NCBI RefSeq assembly: GCF_036373705.1
Contig: NC_089851.1
Location: forward strand, 21,637,970-21,701,969
Reading direction: 5' to 3'
From: Amia ocellicauda
Taxonomy: Eukaryota > Chordata > Actinopteri > Amiiformes > Amiidae
DNA: 64,000 nucleotides
Part shown: piece by piece, positions 1-13,616 of the stretch
Layout of the letters: each line of letters starts with the position of its first letter
Position numbering within the stretch: position 1 is the first letter of the stretch
Notes under the pieces: model-generated
Databases searched by the model: none
The model's input: only the letters and a program-made list of their open reading frames with translations
What the model was told of the DNA's origin: nothing
Translations under genes and position numbers: made by a program

Positions 1-1359
1 TCAAGAAATTTATATAATATCAGACGGATACCTGAATGTATTTTTATTAACTCTTCTCACCATATACTTAGGGTTTAGAACAATGGATTGCAGTTCATAA
101 TTAGGGTTTGAATTAAAAATAAACCAATATGCTGTATATATGTTGAGTCAGTACAAAGGCAGGCAATGATATAGGCAATAAACCTTGTACACGATCTATG
201 ATCACTATCACTATTTTCCATCCTCTCACTATAGCACATGCTGAAATGAAATGCATATTTGATCACAGAAACACAAAGCAGAACTCCAGGGTGTGATCAA
301 AATATCAATTTTTCATGATGTACCTGAATCAACAGCTTTTAAAACTACAAAAGCTAAATAAATTCACCCAATCAATACAGTCTCTCAATAAAAACATCAA
401 CATCTGTTTACATTAATTAGAGTAGAGCCAAACATCAACATGAAAATTTAGCCAATTTCAAGACTTTGGTAAATAAGGAAAATCTCTTTACGGAAACTCT
501 AAACATGCTGGTTCTGGCATTGTTGTGTCTTTCAGGGCTCAGCTGAATGTGGCAAGAAACACTGTTACATGATAGTTAGTACAATAATCCATTCTGCCCT
601 AGTCTATCAGTCACTCTGGTGGAGTTGGGAGCTATCTATGTACTTTAATGTATCACATGGGAATAATCTACTTTGGTTAGATCAGAGAGTGTACAGTCTA
701 AAATGCCTGAAATGTGAGTTTAAAATTAAAAATTTAAAAAAGTGGCTGACAGTCAATGTGCAAACTTTGGAGAAAAAGCATGTATGATTTTCCATTTTCC
801 CCTCTTGTACAAGCCTTTCACATAACCTTTTTAATACGGCTAACCTCAATGGTTGATTTTACGGAAGATGTACTAGTTTGCTTGACGAGTTAATTGGGCC
901 ATTGGTTGTGAAGTGTCTATTCCCATTGATTCCAATACACTCTGAAGTGCCAGGCACATTTAAAATCAAACTGAAGTTGTTTTACCGTTTCGCATGCATC
1001 TAAAAGAGAATCCTTCAAACCTTTGGAGTGAAAATAAGCCAGAATAGTCCACAACTTAGTATTACACTATTTCTTTATCCCTCATTTTCTGCATATGCAG
1101 ACCAATACTCTTCATTCCCATGTTTATATACATTGTATTTTATGTATATTTTAAATAATATTACCCATTATGTAACATTCGATTTTCTAGATTATTTAAA
1201 TTATCCTTACATGTAGCCCTTTATTGTATAACACTTGTAGGTTACCTAAAATGAAAAACAGAATTAATAAATAAAATGTGGAGCATCTAGTTTTATTTTC
1301 AATTTTCACACAAACACTTATGGAAAGGTGTAAACTAGTATGTTTGCTAGTCTACTTAC
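1..1359. other. UBE2W intron 2 (part)
   Basis: AT-rich DNA downstream of UBE2W exon 2 on the minus strand. I find no third exon here: no stretch translates to the E2 core. Short open frames are not protein-like. Confidence 0.7.
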
Positions 1360-4300
1360 TGTGTTATTGTATTTTGCACACTCTTCTCATTCAACGTCAT
1401 TCCAGGGGGCGGATCGTTTTGCAAAGCTAATAGTTCCTTCTGTAGCCTTTTCTAAAAGAGAAAAAAAAAAGTAAAATTACCTTTCAGCAAATCAATACAG
1501 TAAAGTTATCAGATTAAATAGCCCATACATCCAACCTCAGTGAATTAATCCTAGATATGATATCTCTATAAATCCCCATTTCCTTCTATCTAATGTGTTA
1601 CACCAGACTGAATACCATGTTAATATTTAATGATAAAAATTGTTATATATTCCTTGAACTGATGCTGATCAAGTAATTTGAAGAAAGTTTCAGCATCTTT
1701 CCTTATAAACAGTCATCTACAGTCAGTGTGCATAATTCGTTTCTTGCCTGAAATCTTAACTTAGTAGTAAAGTTTATTTGTTGTTACTAATCTTTTGTCT
1801 TTGAATTTAATTCCACATTGCTGTGTTTATTTCTCCACATTACACTTCAAAGAATAAATGGAAAAAAACATCTACAGAGGAAGTTCTTAATCTTGGTAAA
1901 GAAAAAATAGTTTAGGCTATTTTTAAGAGAGATTTAAAATGAGTCATTTAAAGTGAAGCTACAGATACCTTCTGAAATTAAGCACAATTCTCTATTAAAC
2001 TACATTCATCCTGGAAATGAGCGTGGGCCTTACATTACCGAATCACTTCTCAAAACACTTCAATAGGAAAAAACTAATAAAAAGAAGACGGCAAAATATA
2101 TAAAATGAAGACTCCCCACTGTACAGAACTTTGATTCATTTCATTTATTACAAGCGGTGGGCTTCTGTAAAAATGGAACCAAAGAAGCAGAAACCTAGAA
2201 TGTATATTAATTCAATATCTATCCTTCAAAATATGGCAATGAAATATTAATGAAATGGGCATGAAATATCTATTGCCCATTACTGCCCATGGCTGTACTA
2301 ATTATGCAATGGGAGTCTCATTTCCATACACACAGAGGTACAACGTTCTATGCAAAAGGACAGTAAGTAGGCAACACATTGGTTTATGCTGCATAATAAT
2401 TAACATGCAGATCATAACAGACTTTAAGCAGCCTGAAACAAAAAAGGCATTTTCGATTATCTATTATTGAAAGTACCATTAACACCAATTCTAATTCAGA
2501 ATGATTTTGGATGATACACTCTATAACAAAATTATACTAGTATTTTCTCTCACACCCTGAACAACTGTATTGTATAAACATAATATCCAAGCATCCCAAA
2601 ATCAAACTTAAAAAAATAAAATTAAGACAAATTATGATATAATTGATTGACAGATTAAATATTCACCAACTAATTTGTTAAAAAATAATGCTTTTAGAAC
2701 ATTTATCAAGTGTTTCACATCAGGTTTCTATTACAATCTTACAAAGAATTATGTTCACACTGCGCATATCAATCAATTCTGCAAGTTCCCATAGTCTTGT
2801 TATTATTCATAATCTCTATTTTTCACACACCATCCCCGTGAGGGAAAATAACAATTTGCAATCTCACTCCAGGAAGCTATTATTTTTTACAGTTAAAGAA
2901 TCCGCTTGATTACATTAAGGAATGGGAATGGTTTATAATATGTAGACGGGGAGAAGAAAACAAAAAAGTTCTCCCAATAAATAGTCCTAAATTCAATGAA
3001 GTTCACAATTTTGAACATGTAGCCTACTATTGTGGAGACCATTCCCTTTTTAATCTAAAGAAAAAAGTACAATAAAAGGTTGTAATCTATAGCACTCCTT
3101 TTATAAGAGGTCTTCTCTCATGCACTGTGTTTCAACAGATCATCACTCAGTTGTGTGCTTTGACCCTGTGCCTTCCAAAAGACACATTAAAAGAAAATTG
3201 ATTTGGGTTTTGTATTCTGTGACATCATAGTTCATTATCACTGTGTTGGTAGTTCAGGGATGTTGGCGATAATAACAAACAAAGGCACTTTTGTGTAATT
3301 CTGAAAGGGGTGAAGTGCATGCAACATTTCACAAACCAAAAACACACACGCATGACAGAGAACAGAGAACCTAATGAGATTAACTTAAACCCTTCATTGC
3401 TAATAATAATTTGCAAATAAGACATTCAACAGAGATGCATTTTTTATTTTGATCTCTTAAATTAGTGCTGCAAATCTTATTTCAGTTCTTACACCTACAT
3501 CCACAGGATGGATTAGGAAACTTGTGAAAGACCAGGGAGTTTTCCCCTCATTTATAATGGCTAAAGCTGACATCGTCATATCAACTTATTTCTTGAAATA
3601 TGAATGATGTTGGTAGTCATGCAAGGCTAAAATGAAGCACTGTTGGGAGACAAGTAAATATACCATGCAAAGATTTTATTGGGTAATTTGCATTTGAAAA
3701 AGGGACATTTCACAAAAAATAAATAAAAACAAAACACAAGCAAAAGGCCTAACATGTGTTGCTATTGTGTGTGTGTGTGTGTATGTGAATCATGTCAATG
3801 AACACCAAGTCACAAAAGGAAAATTAAGTACCTAGAGGGAAGTAAAGGACACTAACTTTAATCTGTATTTTTCACCCACAAAGGTGCTTCACATCATATT
3901 ACTGAGCCCTAGCGAATACAGAAGATGCCGGGACTTGTACTCTACTGTGATTAAGACAGGTTAAATCATTAAAAGGTGTGCCCTCTAAAGGATAACTCAA
4001 TAAGGTACAGGATGCTGGACAAGGTTTGAATAAATCAAAATGTTTTAACCCATGACTCATTAATTATGATCCCAAATGCTGCTCTTCACATCTAGCATTG
4101 ATTTGGTTCTTCATGTAATGTCTAATTAGCAAGTGTTCCATTATGTTCTTGAAAGACACTATGTTCCCTTAAACGACTTTGAGTTTAATGCTGCAGTAAT
4201 CTTCTATTTATAACAATGACCAATAGATCCTAAGGTGGCACCTCAATGAGAGAGATGTATGTGGGCATTAGAAAAGATTATATAAATTATAACTGTTATA

Positions 4301-6462
4301 GAATAACAAGATTATGAACAAATAAATAAATAAATAAATGAGAAAACTAGAAAGACTTCTATTCATAAAGTATAAAGATCAACGCGATGTTTATCATAGC
4401 ATGACTGCTTGAAGAAAATATGTAATACCGGAATTGCCAACAACAATTAATCTTCAAAAATGAAGGGGGCGATTCAGTTTATTCCAATAACACCGATGAG
4501 AAAAATGAGAAAAAACAAAGAATGCACTTGGAATGATGGAATCAGTTCCAATCAGCCTCATTTATGTTGTTTTAGAGTTACCAATAATGCATAAGAACAC
4601 ATATTTCCTTTCTAAAAAACACTAGCCCATTAGATTTTTAAAGAGATTTTATTTAGATTAAATGGACATTCTATAGCTCCAGAAATAACACACAGCTAGG
4701 CTATATCTGAATATCAGCAGACAAGACCGCTGCATTTAAAACTCTGTGAGTTTGGGTTCATGACATTGCAAGCGTATAATATACCCATAAAAGGGTCCCA
4801 TTATACAACATACATGAATCAATAATTTCTCAAGGTCGCCTTTAAAGTCATGCGCCCGCTGAATACCATGGACCTGAGGACTGGGTGAATCTGACTATTT
4901 TGACAATGTTTTTCCTTACTATGACAAATTATTTGAAGTTGAACAAAACTACACAACTTTCATTTTCCTGAATTTCTGTCATAAGGTTTAATTGAATACT
5001 AGCAGGATTAACTCAAATTTGAACACTGACTTTATCATGGATCACTTTACTGACTATTAGGTTACATAATAATTAGGCTAAATATAACTGACCACAGAAG
5101 GCAAGATGATAAACAGAAAGCAAATGACTTACTACATCACATAGCCCATAACTCACTATTGTTAATAAGGGTTGATTTAATAAAGAAAGCCATACATCAA
5201 GATTATACTGGTCTACAATGTTTTTTTTTTTTTTTTAAGTAATGTTAATATAATATTATGGAAAAAGTGGTAGTTTATTAACTTGAGCAGGGTACATTTG
5301 TTCGATTACTGTACATGTTTAGCTAAATTTGAAATTATACAACCTACACCTGACTGGAAGTGAAAGGAAGGAAAACACCGATGGGGATGCATGAGCAATA
5401 CAGTTAAAGGCATGTAATCCTTGATGTTCCCAATTGTTTATTTTAATGCATTAAGTGATCAGATCAGAACTATCAAACTTCCCCAAAAACAAGAAGTGCA
5501 GATATAAAGTGCGTGTAATATTGTGCACTTTCCAAGTCAGCACGCTGTCTCAATGTGAACTCAATCTTAAGGCAGATCAGAGCGTATTTCAGGGTGTAAA
5601 CGGGGCAATGTGTGTGCTCTGCGGCCGGGTTAAGAGGCTCTGGGTCTTAATCTCTCCGGGCAATAAAGAAGCTGCCTCGGTCACCAGATACACCGGACGA
5701 CACCACCGTTCAAAAAATGCATCCTACGAAGCGTGCAGCTCAACTGTGTGCACAAGTCTTCCCTGGAAACCCGGCCATATTAGTGCCTCTGCCCATTCCT
5801 GCACATGCACTACGATTGGAGGAATCTTCCCACTTTCGTCGCTGACATTTCGTTTCCTTGTCTCTTGGGGACAGATCCCCCGCCACCTCGTTTGTCAAGC
5901 ACCCTACCGAGACGGACTCAGGGCTCCACGCGTCAGATTACGTCCGTGGTGAACCGTCATCTGCCCACTTCCTTCCCAAAAGCTCCCTCCAGCGATCCCA
6001 TCACCCTCACACAAATGTGTCAACACTAGAGGAAACGAGTGCACTCCACTTAATAAAACTCCAACAACATCCTGGCTCCTACTTTCATCCAGCCCTTAGC
6101 TTCTCAAACGTGCCAATAACACCCTATCCGGGTGGGGATCGTCGTGTCGCTGGATACCTATGTGTCCGGCTCCCACGTCTCCGTCTCCAGGTACTGCTGC
6201 CATCACCTGTGCAAACGCCGCACTGTGCTTTAATCCACAGTTAGGTGATACTACAGCACAGGCTCCGGGCTGCACACCGTCCCTCTCCGTCTCCCATCGC
6301 CTCCGACGCCACTCGCTGCTTTCCCGCATATAAACGGGCGTTACAGCACACGTCTGCCCGTTCCCGACCGATGTCGGGGGCAAAGGAGGCAGGTGAGCAA
6401 AGTGTACGAACTGAATAAAGCGGTTTGAGCTCCAGTTGGACACTTACCTGCATCGACGCCAT
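1360..6462 (-). CDS. UBE2W: UBE2W, ubiquitin-conjugating enzyme E2 W (5' part: coding exons 1 and 2)
   Basis: UBE2W is the E2 enzyme that attaches ubiquitin to protein N-termini. Only the first two coding exons are in the window; the catalytic exons lie left of position 1. Exon 1 (6448-6462, minus) encodes MASMQ and runs straight into a GTAAGT donor. Exon 2 (1360-1451, minus) follows a pyrimidine/TTTTAG acceptor and encodes KRLQKELLALQNDPPPGMTL plus NEKSVQNTIT, ending in phase 2 at a GTAAGT donor. The joined 35 residues match the vertebrate UBE2W N-terminus as I remember it, with one likely change (Ser to Thr in QNTIT). The start codon is fixed by the MASMQ identity and the CpG-rich promoter just upstream. 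Intron 1 is about 5 kb. The catalytic cysteine and the disordered C-terminus cannot be assessed here. The gene's position beside ELOC supports the call. Confidence 0.93.
1452..6447. other. UBE2W intron 1
   Basis: Mostly AT-rich unique DNA. A (GT)n run lies near 3766-3783 and a T tract near 5221-5236. GC content and CpG rise from about 5580 towards exon 1. The open frames in 5455-6244 come from this CpG-rich composition and show no recognisable protein. Confidence 0.7.
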
Positions 6463-6660
6463 GTTGGAAACCCCCTGCGCCAGAGTGAGAGACGCAGGCT
6501 GGGTGACGTCAGCGCGTCACATGGAGCGGGGCGGGCGTGTGCGTCCAAAACACGCAGGGCGATTGCGCGGCGGCTGGGCTGTGATGGGTTATCTAATGAA
6601 GTTTTCCGTCCTGGAGTAGCTGAAAGGAATGGAGATGGATAGTTTGGCGTTATGCAAGAT
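5580..6660 (-). promoter_or_regulatory. CpG-rich promoter region of UBE2W
   Basis: CpG-dense block that surrounds the UBE2W start exon and stands out from AT-rich surroundings. Immediately upstream of the start codon on the minus strand is a perfect palindromic cAMP-response/ATF site, TGACGTCA, at 6504-6511. There is no TATA box in a sensible place, as usual for housekeeping CpG-island promoters. The site is visible; its use is inferred. Confidence 0.7.
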
Positions 6661-9467
6661 GTGAGGACATTCCCCGTGATCAGATGTATAAAATAAATTG
6701 AGAGAAACTGTACATCAGAATTTGTATTCGCATTAATATTGTATAAGTAGCTGTTGCCTAATGCAAGCGCCATCCACGCTTGGTACACGCTCTCAAAAAG
6801 CGGAGTATTGGCCAGTTCATTATTCAGTTTCCTTTTTTTTGTATATATATATTACCATGTTCTACCATACAGTGTATTTTCTGTGCTTTTTGAATTATTA
6901 TTTATATATAAAGATGAACAAAATGATCAGAATTTTTTGAGTTAGATGGGAAAATGAAAAGAAGCCAATGTAAATTCTGCTCTAAATCCAGGTTACTCAA
7001 CATACTGCCAACACTCAAGTGTAAGAAAAATTAACAGAGAAGCAATTCACACACAAGAAAATACTTATCTTATGGGCTTGGCCAGAAAAAGGAGCAATTT
7101 ATTAGAAATAATCGATAATGATTTGTTATCTTTGTATGCTAATCCATTCTTTTGAAAAGGATGGCTGCCTGTTGTATGAACTGGTCACTGACATTTTGGA
7201 ATTGTATTGCTTCTATTTTCTTAAAATCAAATAATAAATATGGGAACTTAAAAATCACTGCACACTTACAAACCATCACTATTTCATTTGTGTGGTAGCT
7301 CCTAGTTCCTGTATCCACTTTTAAAATGGCCTTTTAAATCGTGTCTTTACATATGGATAGTCCTGCTCTAGATATTTTAGACTGAGAGTAAAATCAAACT
7401 GTAATAAACCATTAAAGGTGTGTGACAGAATGCTTTGAGTTTGTAACCGAGATTTGTAGGTTTTATTTTATTTCTTTTACAGTAAAATAGCAGAGACTTC
7501 ATTTTGTCCAGTGGTCCTTTAATAGACAATGTACGATACAATACAATTAATTCAAGATGAAAATATATGGTGCGTGACAACTTTCAAATATAAGCACCCA
7601 CTTCTCAACTTTGCTACCAATAGATTTTATTCTAACATCTCTTCAGCATAACACAGCTAATGGGTCAGGGGAAATAATTTACATATCCATGGTTAAGCCC
7701 TTTTCAGAAAGAAAGACATTTTAACCCATCCAGGGCATAATGGTTTTATTATTGTTTCAATTTGAGGTGGTGCCTGATGGTGGGAGGGGGGCAGATATAG
7801 TTAAAAATAAACATAATTAGTATTTAATCAGTCTTACCAGTTTTTGACTTTTAAAGCAAAATGACATTTCTCTAATATACATATATACAAACACAAATAA
7901 CAATAATATTAAAATCCTTTGCTAACATATGTTGTTTTATTTCCTGATTGTTTGTATAAGTATTTACAGGCATTGTTTTTCTATGGTTTAGATTTGTATA
8001 TGGTTTATTCTCTGTTTTTAAAAAGAGTTTTGAAACCACTGATTTTAAAGGTACTACATCAATTTCAATTGTTGTCATGGCATTTAAAAGGCAAGACACA
8101 CAAGTGAAAGCAAGTGCTGTGGATAACTCTTAACCTGTGGGTGTTAGAAATAAAAAAAATACATACATATTTAAAGGGTATATCCAGGTTGATGTTGAGG
8201 ATCACACAGGACTATCGACTTTCATCCAGAGCAACAAACGGAGAAGAAAAACTACTAACTGTCATCTGGGAGTACCATATGCACCAACTATACAACAGTA
8301 GTTCTTTGATCTTTGTCTTGCCCATGTCCTAAGTGATGCTTTGAAAGTTTGCTAACCTGAGAAAGAGGGATTTGTTTTGGGAAGACTCTCACTGTAGTTA
8401 ATTGTTCTTCTATATTGATCATCTTCAAATAATTATGAAAAAAAACCACATCAACAAATTTTATAATCCATAGAGATGTATTGTTTCCCTTATGGTATGC
8501 TTTTCAGTTCACATCAAGATTTCTCCTGTCACCCCCAAGTACATTCATGTATCTGCTATATTTGTGTTCCATTCTGGGTGATTGGACTTTCATACACAGA
8601 TCAATTGTATGTTTGCTTGATATATCACAGCATTTTGAGATGGTTGTAAATGAATTGCAGTGGAATGGACCAAACTGTGTAGCTATTAGCACCAGTAATA
8701 CCAGAAGTTAAACTTGTCTGACAGAGGATTACTATTTACCGTCCAATGAACAGTTAATCTTTATAGACAGGGACCTGCTCTGTGCCAGGTGGGAGAGAAA
8801 ATGCAGTGATAAAACATTGTTCTGTGTTAGGTGGGTGACTCATGGACTCATGAATAATGCTCCTTTAAAGACATAGAAAAAGTTCAACTCTTAAGTTGTT
8901 ATAGATTTCAAACTCAACCCTGACCATTTAGAATTATTGAGCTAGCCCCCAAATATCATACGTTTCTTCAGCTTTTAAACAAAAGTTAACTTTTATTTCA
9001 ACCTTTTAAGTTTCCCTTGGTTCTTAGCCTTAGTTTTTCTGCTTGACCTTTCTTGTAAGTTTAGAATTACTACAGCTGTATTATTCACTATGACATATTT
9101 GTTCTTCTCATTTAATAAAACAGCATATATTCATGCTGAGCAGTATTATTGCATCTAGACTCTTTCTACTAATCCATTTCATAATGACCTTAAAAGGTCA
9201 TATACCACTGCTATTGCCAAGAGTCTCTGGGTGAGTGCCAGTTCTGCTGTAGAGATCATGGTTTAAAGGATTTTGTGCCTGATTTTATTTTCTGAGGAAA
9301 CAGCACTATAAAGAGATTCATTGAGAGAGATATCTTTCAATTAACGTTGTTATCTTTTGCAAATGTTGTTTCTGGTTATATAACTGTAACATATACAATG
9401 TTCATTAATATACTTAATAATTATATGTATATAATTAAGTATATTAATTAACATTCTCTTATATGAA
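6661..9467. other. Intergenic DNA between UBE2W and a Tc1-like element
   Basis: AT-rich DNA without recognisable exons. At about 9408-9450 a TA-rich imperfect palindrome (arms built on AATATACTTAATTATAT) sits just outside the transposon and may have been an attractive TA target. Confidence 0.6.
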
Positions 9468-9693
9468 CAGTGAGGAGAAAAAGTATTTGATCCCCTGCTG
9501 ATTTTACGTTTGCCCACTGACAAAGAAAGGATCAGTCTATAATTTTAATGGTAGGTGTATTTTAACAGTGAGAGACAGAATAACAACAACAAAATCCAGA
9601 AAAACGCATTTCAAAAAAGTTATAAATTGATTTGCATGTTAATGAGGGAAATAAGTATTTGATCCCCTATCAATCAGCAAGATTTCTGGCTCC

Positions 9694-9789
9694 CAGGTGT
9701 CTTTATACAGGTAACGAGCTGAGATTAGGAGCACTCTCTTAAAGGGACTGCTCCTAATCTCAGCTCGTTACCTGTATAAAAGACACCTG
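9694..9789. repeat. Long inverted repeat (hairpin) in the transposon leader
   Basis: Two arms of about 42 nt (CAGGTGTCTTTATACAGG ... CCTGTATAAAAGACACCTG) separated by about 10 nt, between the left terminal repeat and the transposase start. The same structure is present in the sister copy at 30752-30848, so it belongs to the element family. Confidence 0.85.
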
Positions 9790-9831
9790 TCCACAGAAGC
9801 AATCAATCAATCAGATTCCAAACTCTCCACC

Positions 9832-10845
9832 ATGACCAAGACCAAAGAGCTGTCCAAGGATGTCAGGGACAAGATTGTAGACCTACACAAGGCTGGATTG
9901 GGCTACAAGACCATCACCAAGCAGCTTGGTGAGAAGGTGACAACAGTTGGTGCGAATATTCACAAATGGAAGAAACACAAAATAACTGTCAGTCTCCCTC
10001 GGTCTGGGGCTCCATGCAAGATCTCACCTCGTGGAGTTTCAATGATCATGAGAGCGGTGAGGAATCAGCCCAGAACTACACGGGAGGATCTTGTTAATGA
10101 TCTCAAGGCAGCTGGGACCATAGTAACCAAGAAAACAATTGGTAACACACTACGCCGTGAAGGACTGAAATCCTGCAGCGCCCGCAAGGTCCCCCTGCTC
10201 AAGAAAGCACATGTACAGGCCCGTCTGAAGTTTGCCAATGAACATCTGAATGATTCAGAGGAGAACTGGGTGAAAGTGTTGTGGTCAGATGAGACCAAAA
10301 TTGAGCTCTTTGGCATCAACTCAACTCGCCATGTTTGGAGGAGGAGGAATGACCCCAAGATCACCTTCCCCACCGTCAAACATGGAGGTGGAAACATTAT
10401 GCTTTGGGGGTGTTTTTCTGCTAAGGGGACAGGACAACTGCACCGCATCAAAGGGACGATGGACGGGGCCATGTACCATCAAATCTTGGGTGAGAACCTC
10501 CTTCCCTCAGCCAGGGCATTGAAAATGGGTCGTGGATGGGTATTCCAGCATGACAATGACCCAAAACACACAGCCAAGGCAACAAAGGAGTGGCTCAAGA
10601 AGAAGCACATTAAGGTCCTGGAGTGGCCTAGCCAGCCTCCAGACCTTAATCCCATAGAAAATCTGTGGAGGGAGCTGAAGGTTCGAGTTGCCAAACGTCA
10701 GCCTCAAAACCTTAATGACTTGGAGAGGATCTGCAAAGAGGAGGGGGACAAAATCCCTCCTGAGATGTGTGCAAACCTGGTGGCCAACTACAAGAAACGT
10801 CTGACCTCTGTGATTGCCAACAAGGGTTTTGCCACCAAGTACTAA
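9832..10845 (+). CDS. Tc1-like transposase, full length (337 aa)
   Basis: Cut-and-paste DDE transposase acting in the nucleus on its own terminal repeats. Residues 1-110 form the paired-like double helix-turn-helix DNA-binding region (starts [27 protein letters not shown] linker). The RNase H-like catalytic domain carries D153 (WSDET), D241 (FQHDNDPKH) and E276 (DLNPIENLW); 34 residues separate the last two, giving DD34E. A glycine-rich [14 protein letters not shown] motif lies between the acids. Length is normal for the family. No internal stop or frameshift is seen, so activity is possible but untested. The start ATG follows CTCTCCACC, a good Kozak context, and matches the start in the broken sister copy at 30.7 kb ([10 protein letters not shown]). 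Confidence 0.93.
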   Translation: MTKTKELSKDVRDKIVDLHKAGLGYKTITKQLGEKVTTVGANIHKWKKHKITVSLPRSGAPCKISPRGVSMIMRAVRNQPRTTREDLVNDLKAAGTIVTKKTIGNTLRREGLKSCSARKVPLLKKAHVQARLKFANEHLNDSEENWVKVLWSDETKIELFGINSTRHVWRRRNDPKITFPTVKHGGGNIMLWGCFSAKGTGQLHRIKGTMDGAMYHQILGENLLPSARALKMGRGWVFQHDNDPKHTAKATKEWLKKKHIKVLEWPSQPPDLNPIENLWRELKVRVAKRQPQNLNDLERICKEEGDKIPPEMCANLVANYKKRLTSVIANKGFATKY

Positions 10846-11602
10846 GTCGAAGGGGTCAAGTACTTATTTCCCTCATTAACATGCAAATCAATTTATAACT
10901 TTTTTGAAATGCGTTTTTCTGGATTTTTTTGTTGTTATTCTGTCTCTCACTGTTAAAATACACCTACCATTAAAATTATAGACTGATCATTTCTTTGTCA
11001 GTGGGCAAACGTACAAAATCAGCAGGGGATCAAATACTTTTTTCCCCTCACTGTATATATTTCCACCCAATTGAATTTAAGAGTCTCATGCCAGAGGACA
11101 TTAATGGGTTCAATTAAAAATATATATTAATATTAAAGTAATATATTTTTATCTGTCAGTAATTTATACAATCATAACAGTAGCTGAGACTTAGATTAAA
11201 TGATTTACACTTGAAGTATACTTGAGATAACCAGATGTTTTTTTTTTGTGTGCAAACACCAGCTATTTAAAATGGTTGCAATATTTGCTCAAATAAATTA
11301 AGTGGGTTAATTAATTGTAGTCAATTATTATATTTTGCAGAAAATACTCTTAGAAAAATAATACTTTTTTAAAAATATTTGCATTTATGTAAATTTAAGT
11401 TTGCTAACAGCTTAGGGACATGCATTTTTATATTTTATCAAGTACCCTAATTACTTTTTTTAAACCTTGTACAGTAGCTAAATTAAAACTCACTAATGTG
11501 GAAATGTCCTACACTGTGGAGCACTTTGATTTCATTAGATCATTAATTTGGATAGAGAATAAAGAACAAGACAATTAATATTTAGTGCAGATATGTTCAC
11601 CC

Positions 11603-11665
11603 CATTTATACATCCATTTTCAATAACCCTCTTCATCAGGTACAGGGTCACAGTAAGTCTAAAAT
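11603..11665 (+). repeat. Fragment of a fish interspersed repeat
   Basis: The stretch starting CATCCATTTTCAATAACC and continuing through CTTCATCAGGTACAGGGTCACAG is similar to the left end of the longer copy near 47168. Only the first 60 or so bases are recognisable. Confidence 0.4.
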
Positions 11666-13610
11666 GTAGTGTACATTCAGTTCATGTCAAATCTTATCTC
11701 AGTTATGCTGTGTTGAGATTAGTGGAAGGGTTCCTGCTTCTCTCTCATATAGTAATTTCCTTTTACTGTCTCACAGCACTGGAGCAGCCCCTACTGGCCA
11801 TTCCTACTGAGCTCAACCTTAGTGGACTAGACACGAGAATAGTAAGATGTGCCATTTTAAGTTAGTGGAGAGAAAGTCCAAAAGGACATCAGAAAATTCT
11901 GATACATGGACCATGTCTGAGTGGTTTGCAATGGTGAGATGATACCTAGTTTAATAATGTATTAAGGAAAATGAGGGTAGTATTTGATAAAAGCATTCTC
12001 CCTGTGGAAGAATAAAGAAAATACCCTGGTACTTCTCTCAGAGCCTTTGCTTCTTGCTCCCTTGACATATAAAATGTGTAACAGACCCAAGAGGAAATTT
12101 GAGCTGAAGTTATTTTTAATTAACAATTTTAACAGAAACTACATCACAGGCACAGGTTTTGACTGAAGTATTATTAATACAAAATATAACTAATAACACA
12201 TTCTACAATAAATTCTAGAACAATGCACTTCTCATCTTTTTTTGTTTTGTTTTGTTTACATGGAAATCATATTCTTTTTGTGCTTGCAATAGCCCTATTC
12301 CTTTTAGGAACTGAACACATTTGAATTTGGTGATATACATTTGATCAACTGTAAATAAGAAACACATTTCTGAAACAAAATGTGGGGAAAGGCAGAAAGC
12401 TATAATCTGCAGAAGTAGGAGAACAAATGAAAAACGTCCAAAATAATTACACTTATATGGAAAAATACTAAAAATTTAAATATTCCTCAGATTTGTTTAG
12501 TCATAAATATTTGAACAGAAGTGAATTCAAGCCATATAGTATGGATGTGTTTTTGTAAGTTCTGTGATAGTATTGTAAAATAAAAAATGAGGACCATGTT
12601 TCAGAGCAGTTCTAAATGTTGAAAGTCATGCAGTCTTTGTGATAAGTTTTTAAAATATTAGTCATTCATACACTTTACAGATTTGATTTAGTTTGCAATG
12701 CTTCTCCAAAAAGCAGAAATGCTGCGAGAGATTTAAAAGCAGAGTAAGACTCAAGATTAAAATATTGAAGTAGTTTCACAAAAACACTTTCACAAGACCA
12801 CTGACAAATCAAGCAAAATAAACATAGAAAATCCAATAATTCTATGTATATATTGATCTCTTTCAAAAATACACATCGTTGTTGTTTAGTTATGAATTCA
12901 AATTTTTAAATTTTATTTTTACCTTCAATGGTAAAAAAGCTATATAAGTATTGGCTCAATACATGGGACTCAATTTATGAGTTTGCTACAATATAAATAT
13001 TTTTTGGTATTACTCAGGGGAAGAGAGAGAGATAAACATGCATCTACAAGTAATAATGGGTGAAAGCCAAAAGCTCACTGGATTAAAAACAAGTCTGGTA
13101 TCCATGATAATGTACAAGATATCAAATCACAAATAAATGAATCAGCTCACAAATGAGCCACCCATCATATTAATCCTGAATAAAATCTGAGTAACCTGAT
13201 AATTAACATTTTTACCAATGACTTTAATGATCTACTTGTATTGTATTTCCAGAGGATGAAGTTATAAGAACACGTGTTCACATGGATTGCAAAGGCAAAT
13301 GTGTTTTACAATTTCTCTGTAAATAACCCTGTAATTATCATTAAGGATTAAAACTACTTTGAATTAACAGTCAAGAAAACATGATTAGACGACCAAAATT
13401 CACCTAACAAAATATATAATAGCAGAAATTTGCAAAAGGTTTGATAATTTCTGTATTATGTTTACTTATAAATATGCATTACCTACATACATTTAAAAAA
13501 AAAAAAAAAAAAAAAAATGTACTCCATGTATGTCTACATCTGATCCTAATGCAGTAAGGTTTATTACAGATATATTAAAAGATCTGAAGAGTCTGGTACA
13601 GCCAAATCAG

Positions 13611-13616
13611 TTTATT
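13611..13616 (-). terminator. Candidate ELOC poly(A) signal
   Basis: AATAAA on the minus strand, 230 bp beyond the ELOC stop. Further AATAAA copies at 13560-13565 and 13833-13838 are alternatives; the last is only 8 nt past the stop. Confidence 0.3.

Larger units (their letters stand above)
9468..11053 (+). mobile_element. Tc1-like transposon (DD34E), structurally complete
   Basis: About 1.59 kb. Both ends carry roughly 200-bp inverted repeats beginning CAGTGAGG. Each repeat holds an outer motif and an inner copy (AAGTATTTGATCCCC at about 9482 and again near 9655), the IR/DR layout of Sleeping Beauty-type elements. The right end is followed by the TA target duplication (11054-11055). At the left end the expected TA reads AA, so one base has probably mutated. 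The transposase is uninterrupted. An inverted-repeat leader (9694-9789) lies between the left end and the gene. Confidence 0.92.

Noticed and set aside
5455-6244. Overlapping open frames of 128-165 codons in the CpG-rich region
   Set aside because: They lie in UBE2W intron 1, overlap each other in different frames and have no family resemblance; high CpG lowers stop frequency.
6241-6462. 73-codon minus-strand frame starting MASMQVSV
   Set aside because: Only MASMQ is coding; the rest is read-through past the UBE2W exon 1 donor GTAAGT.
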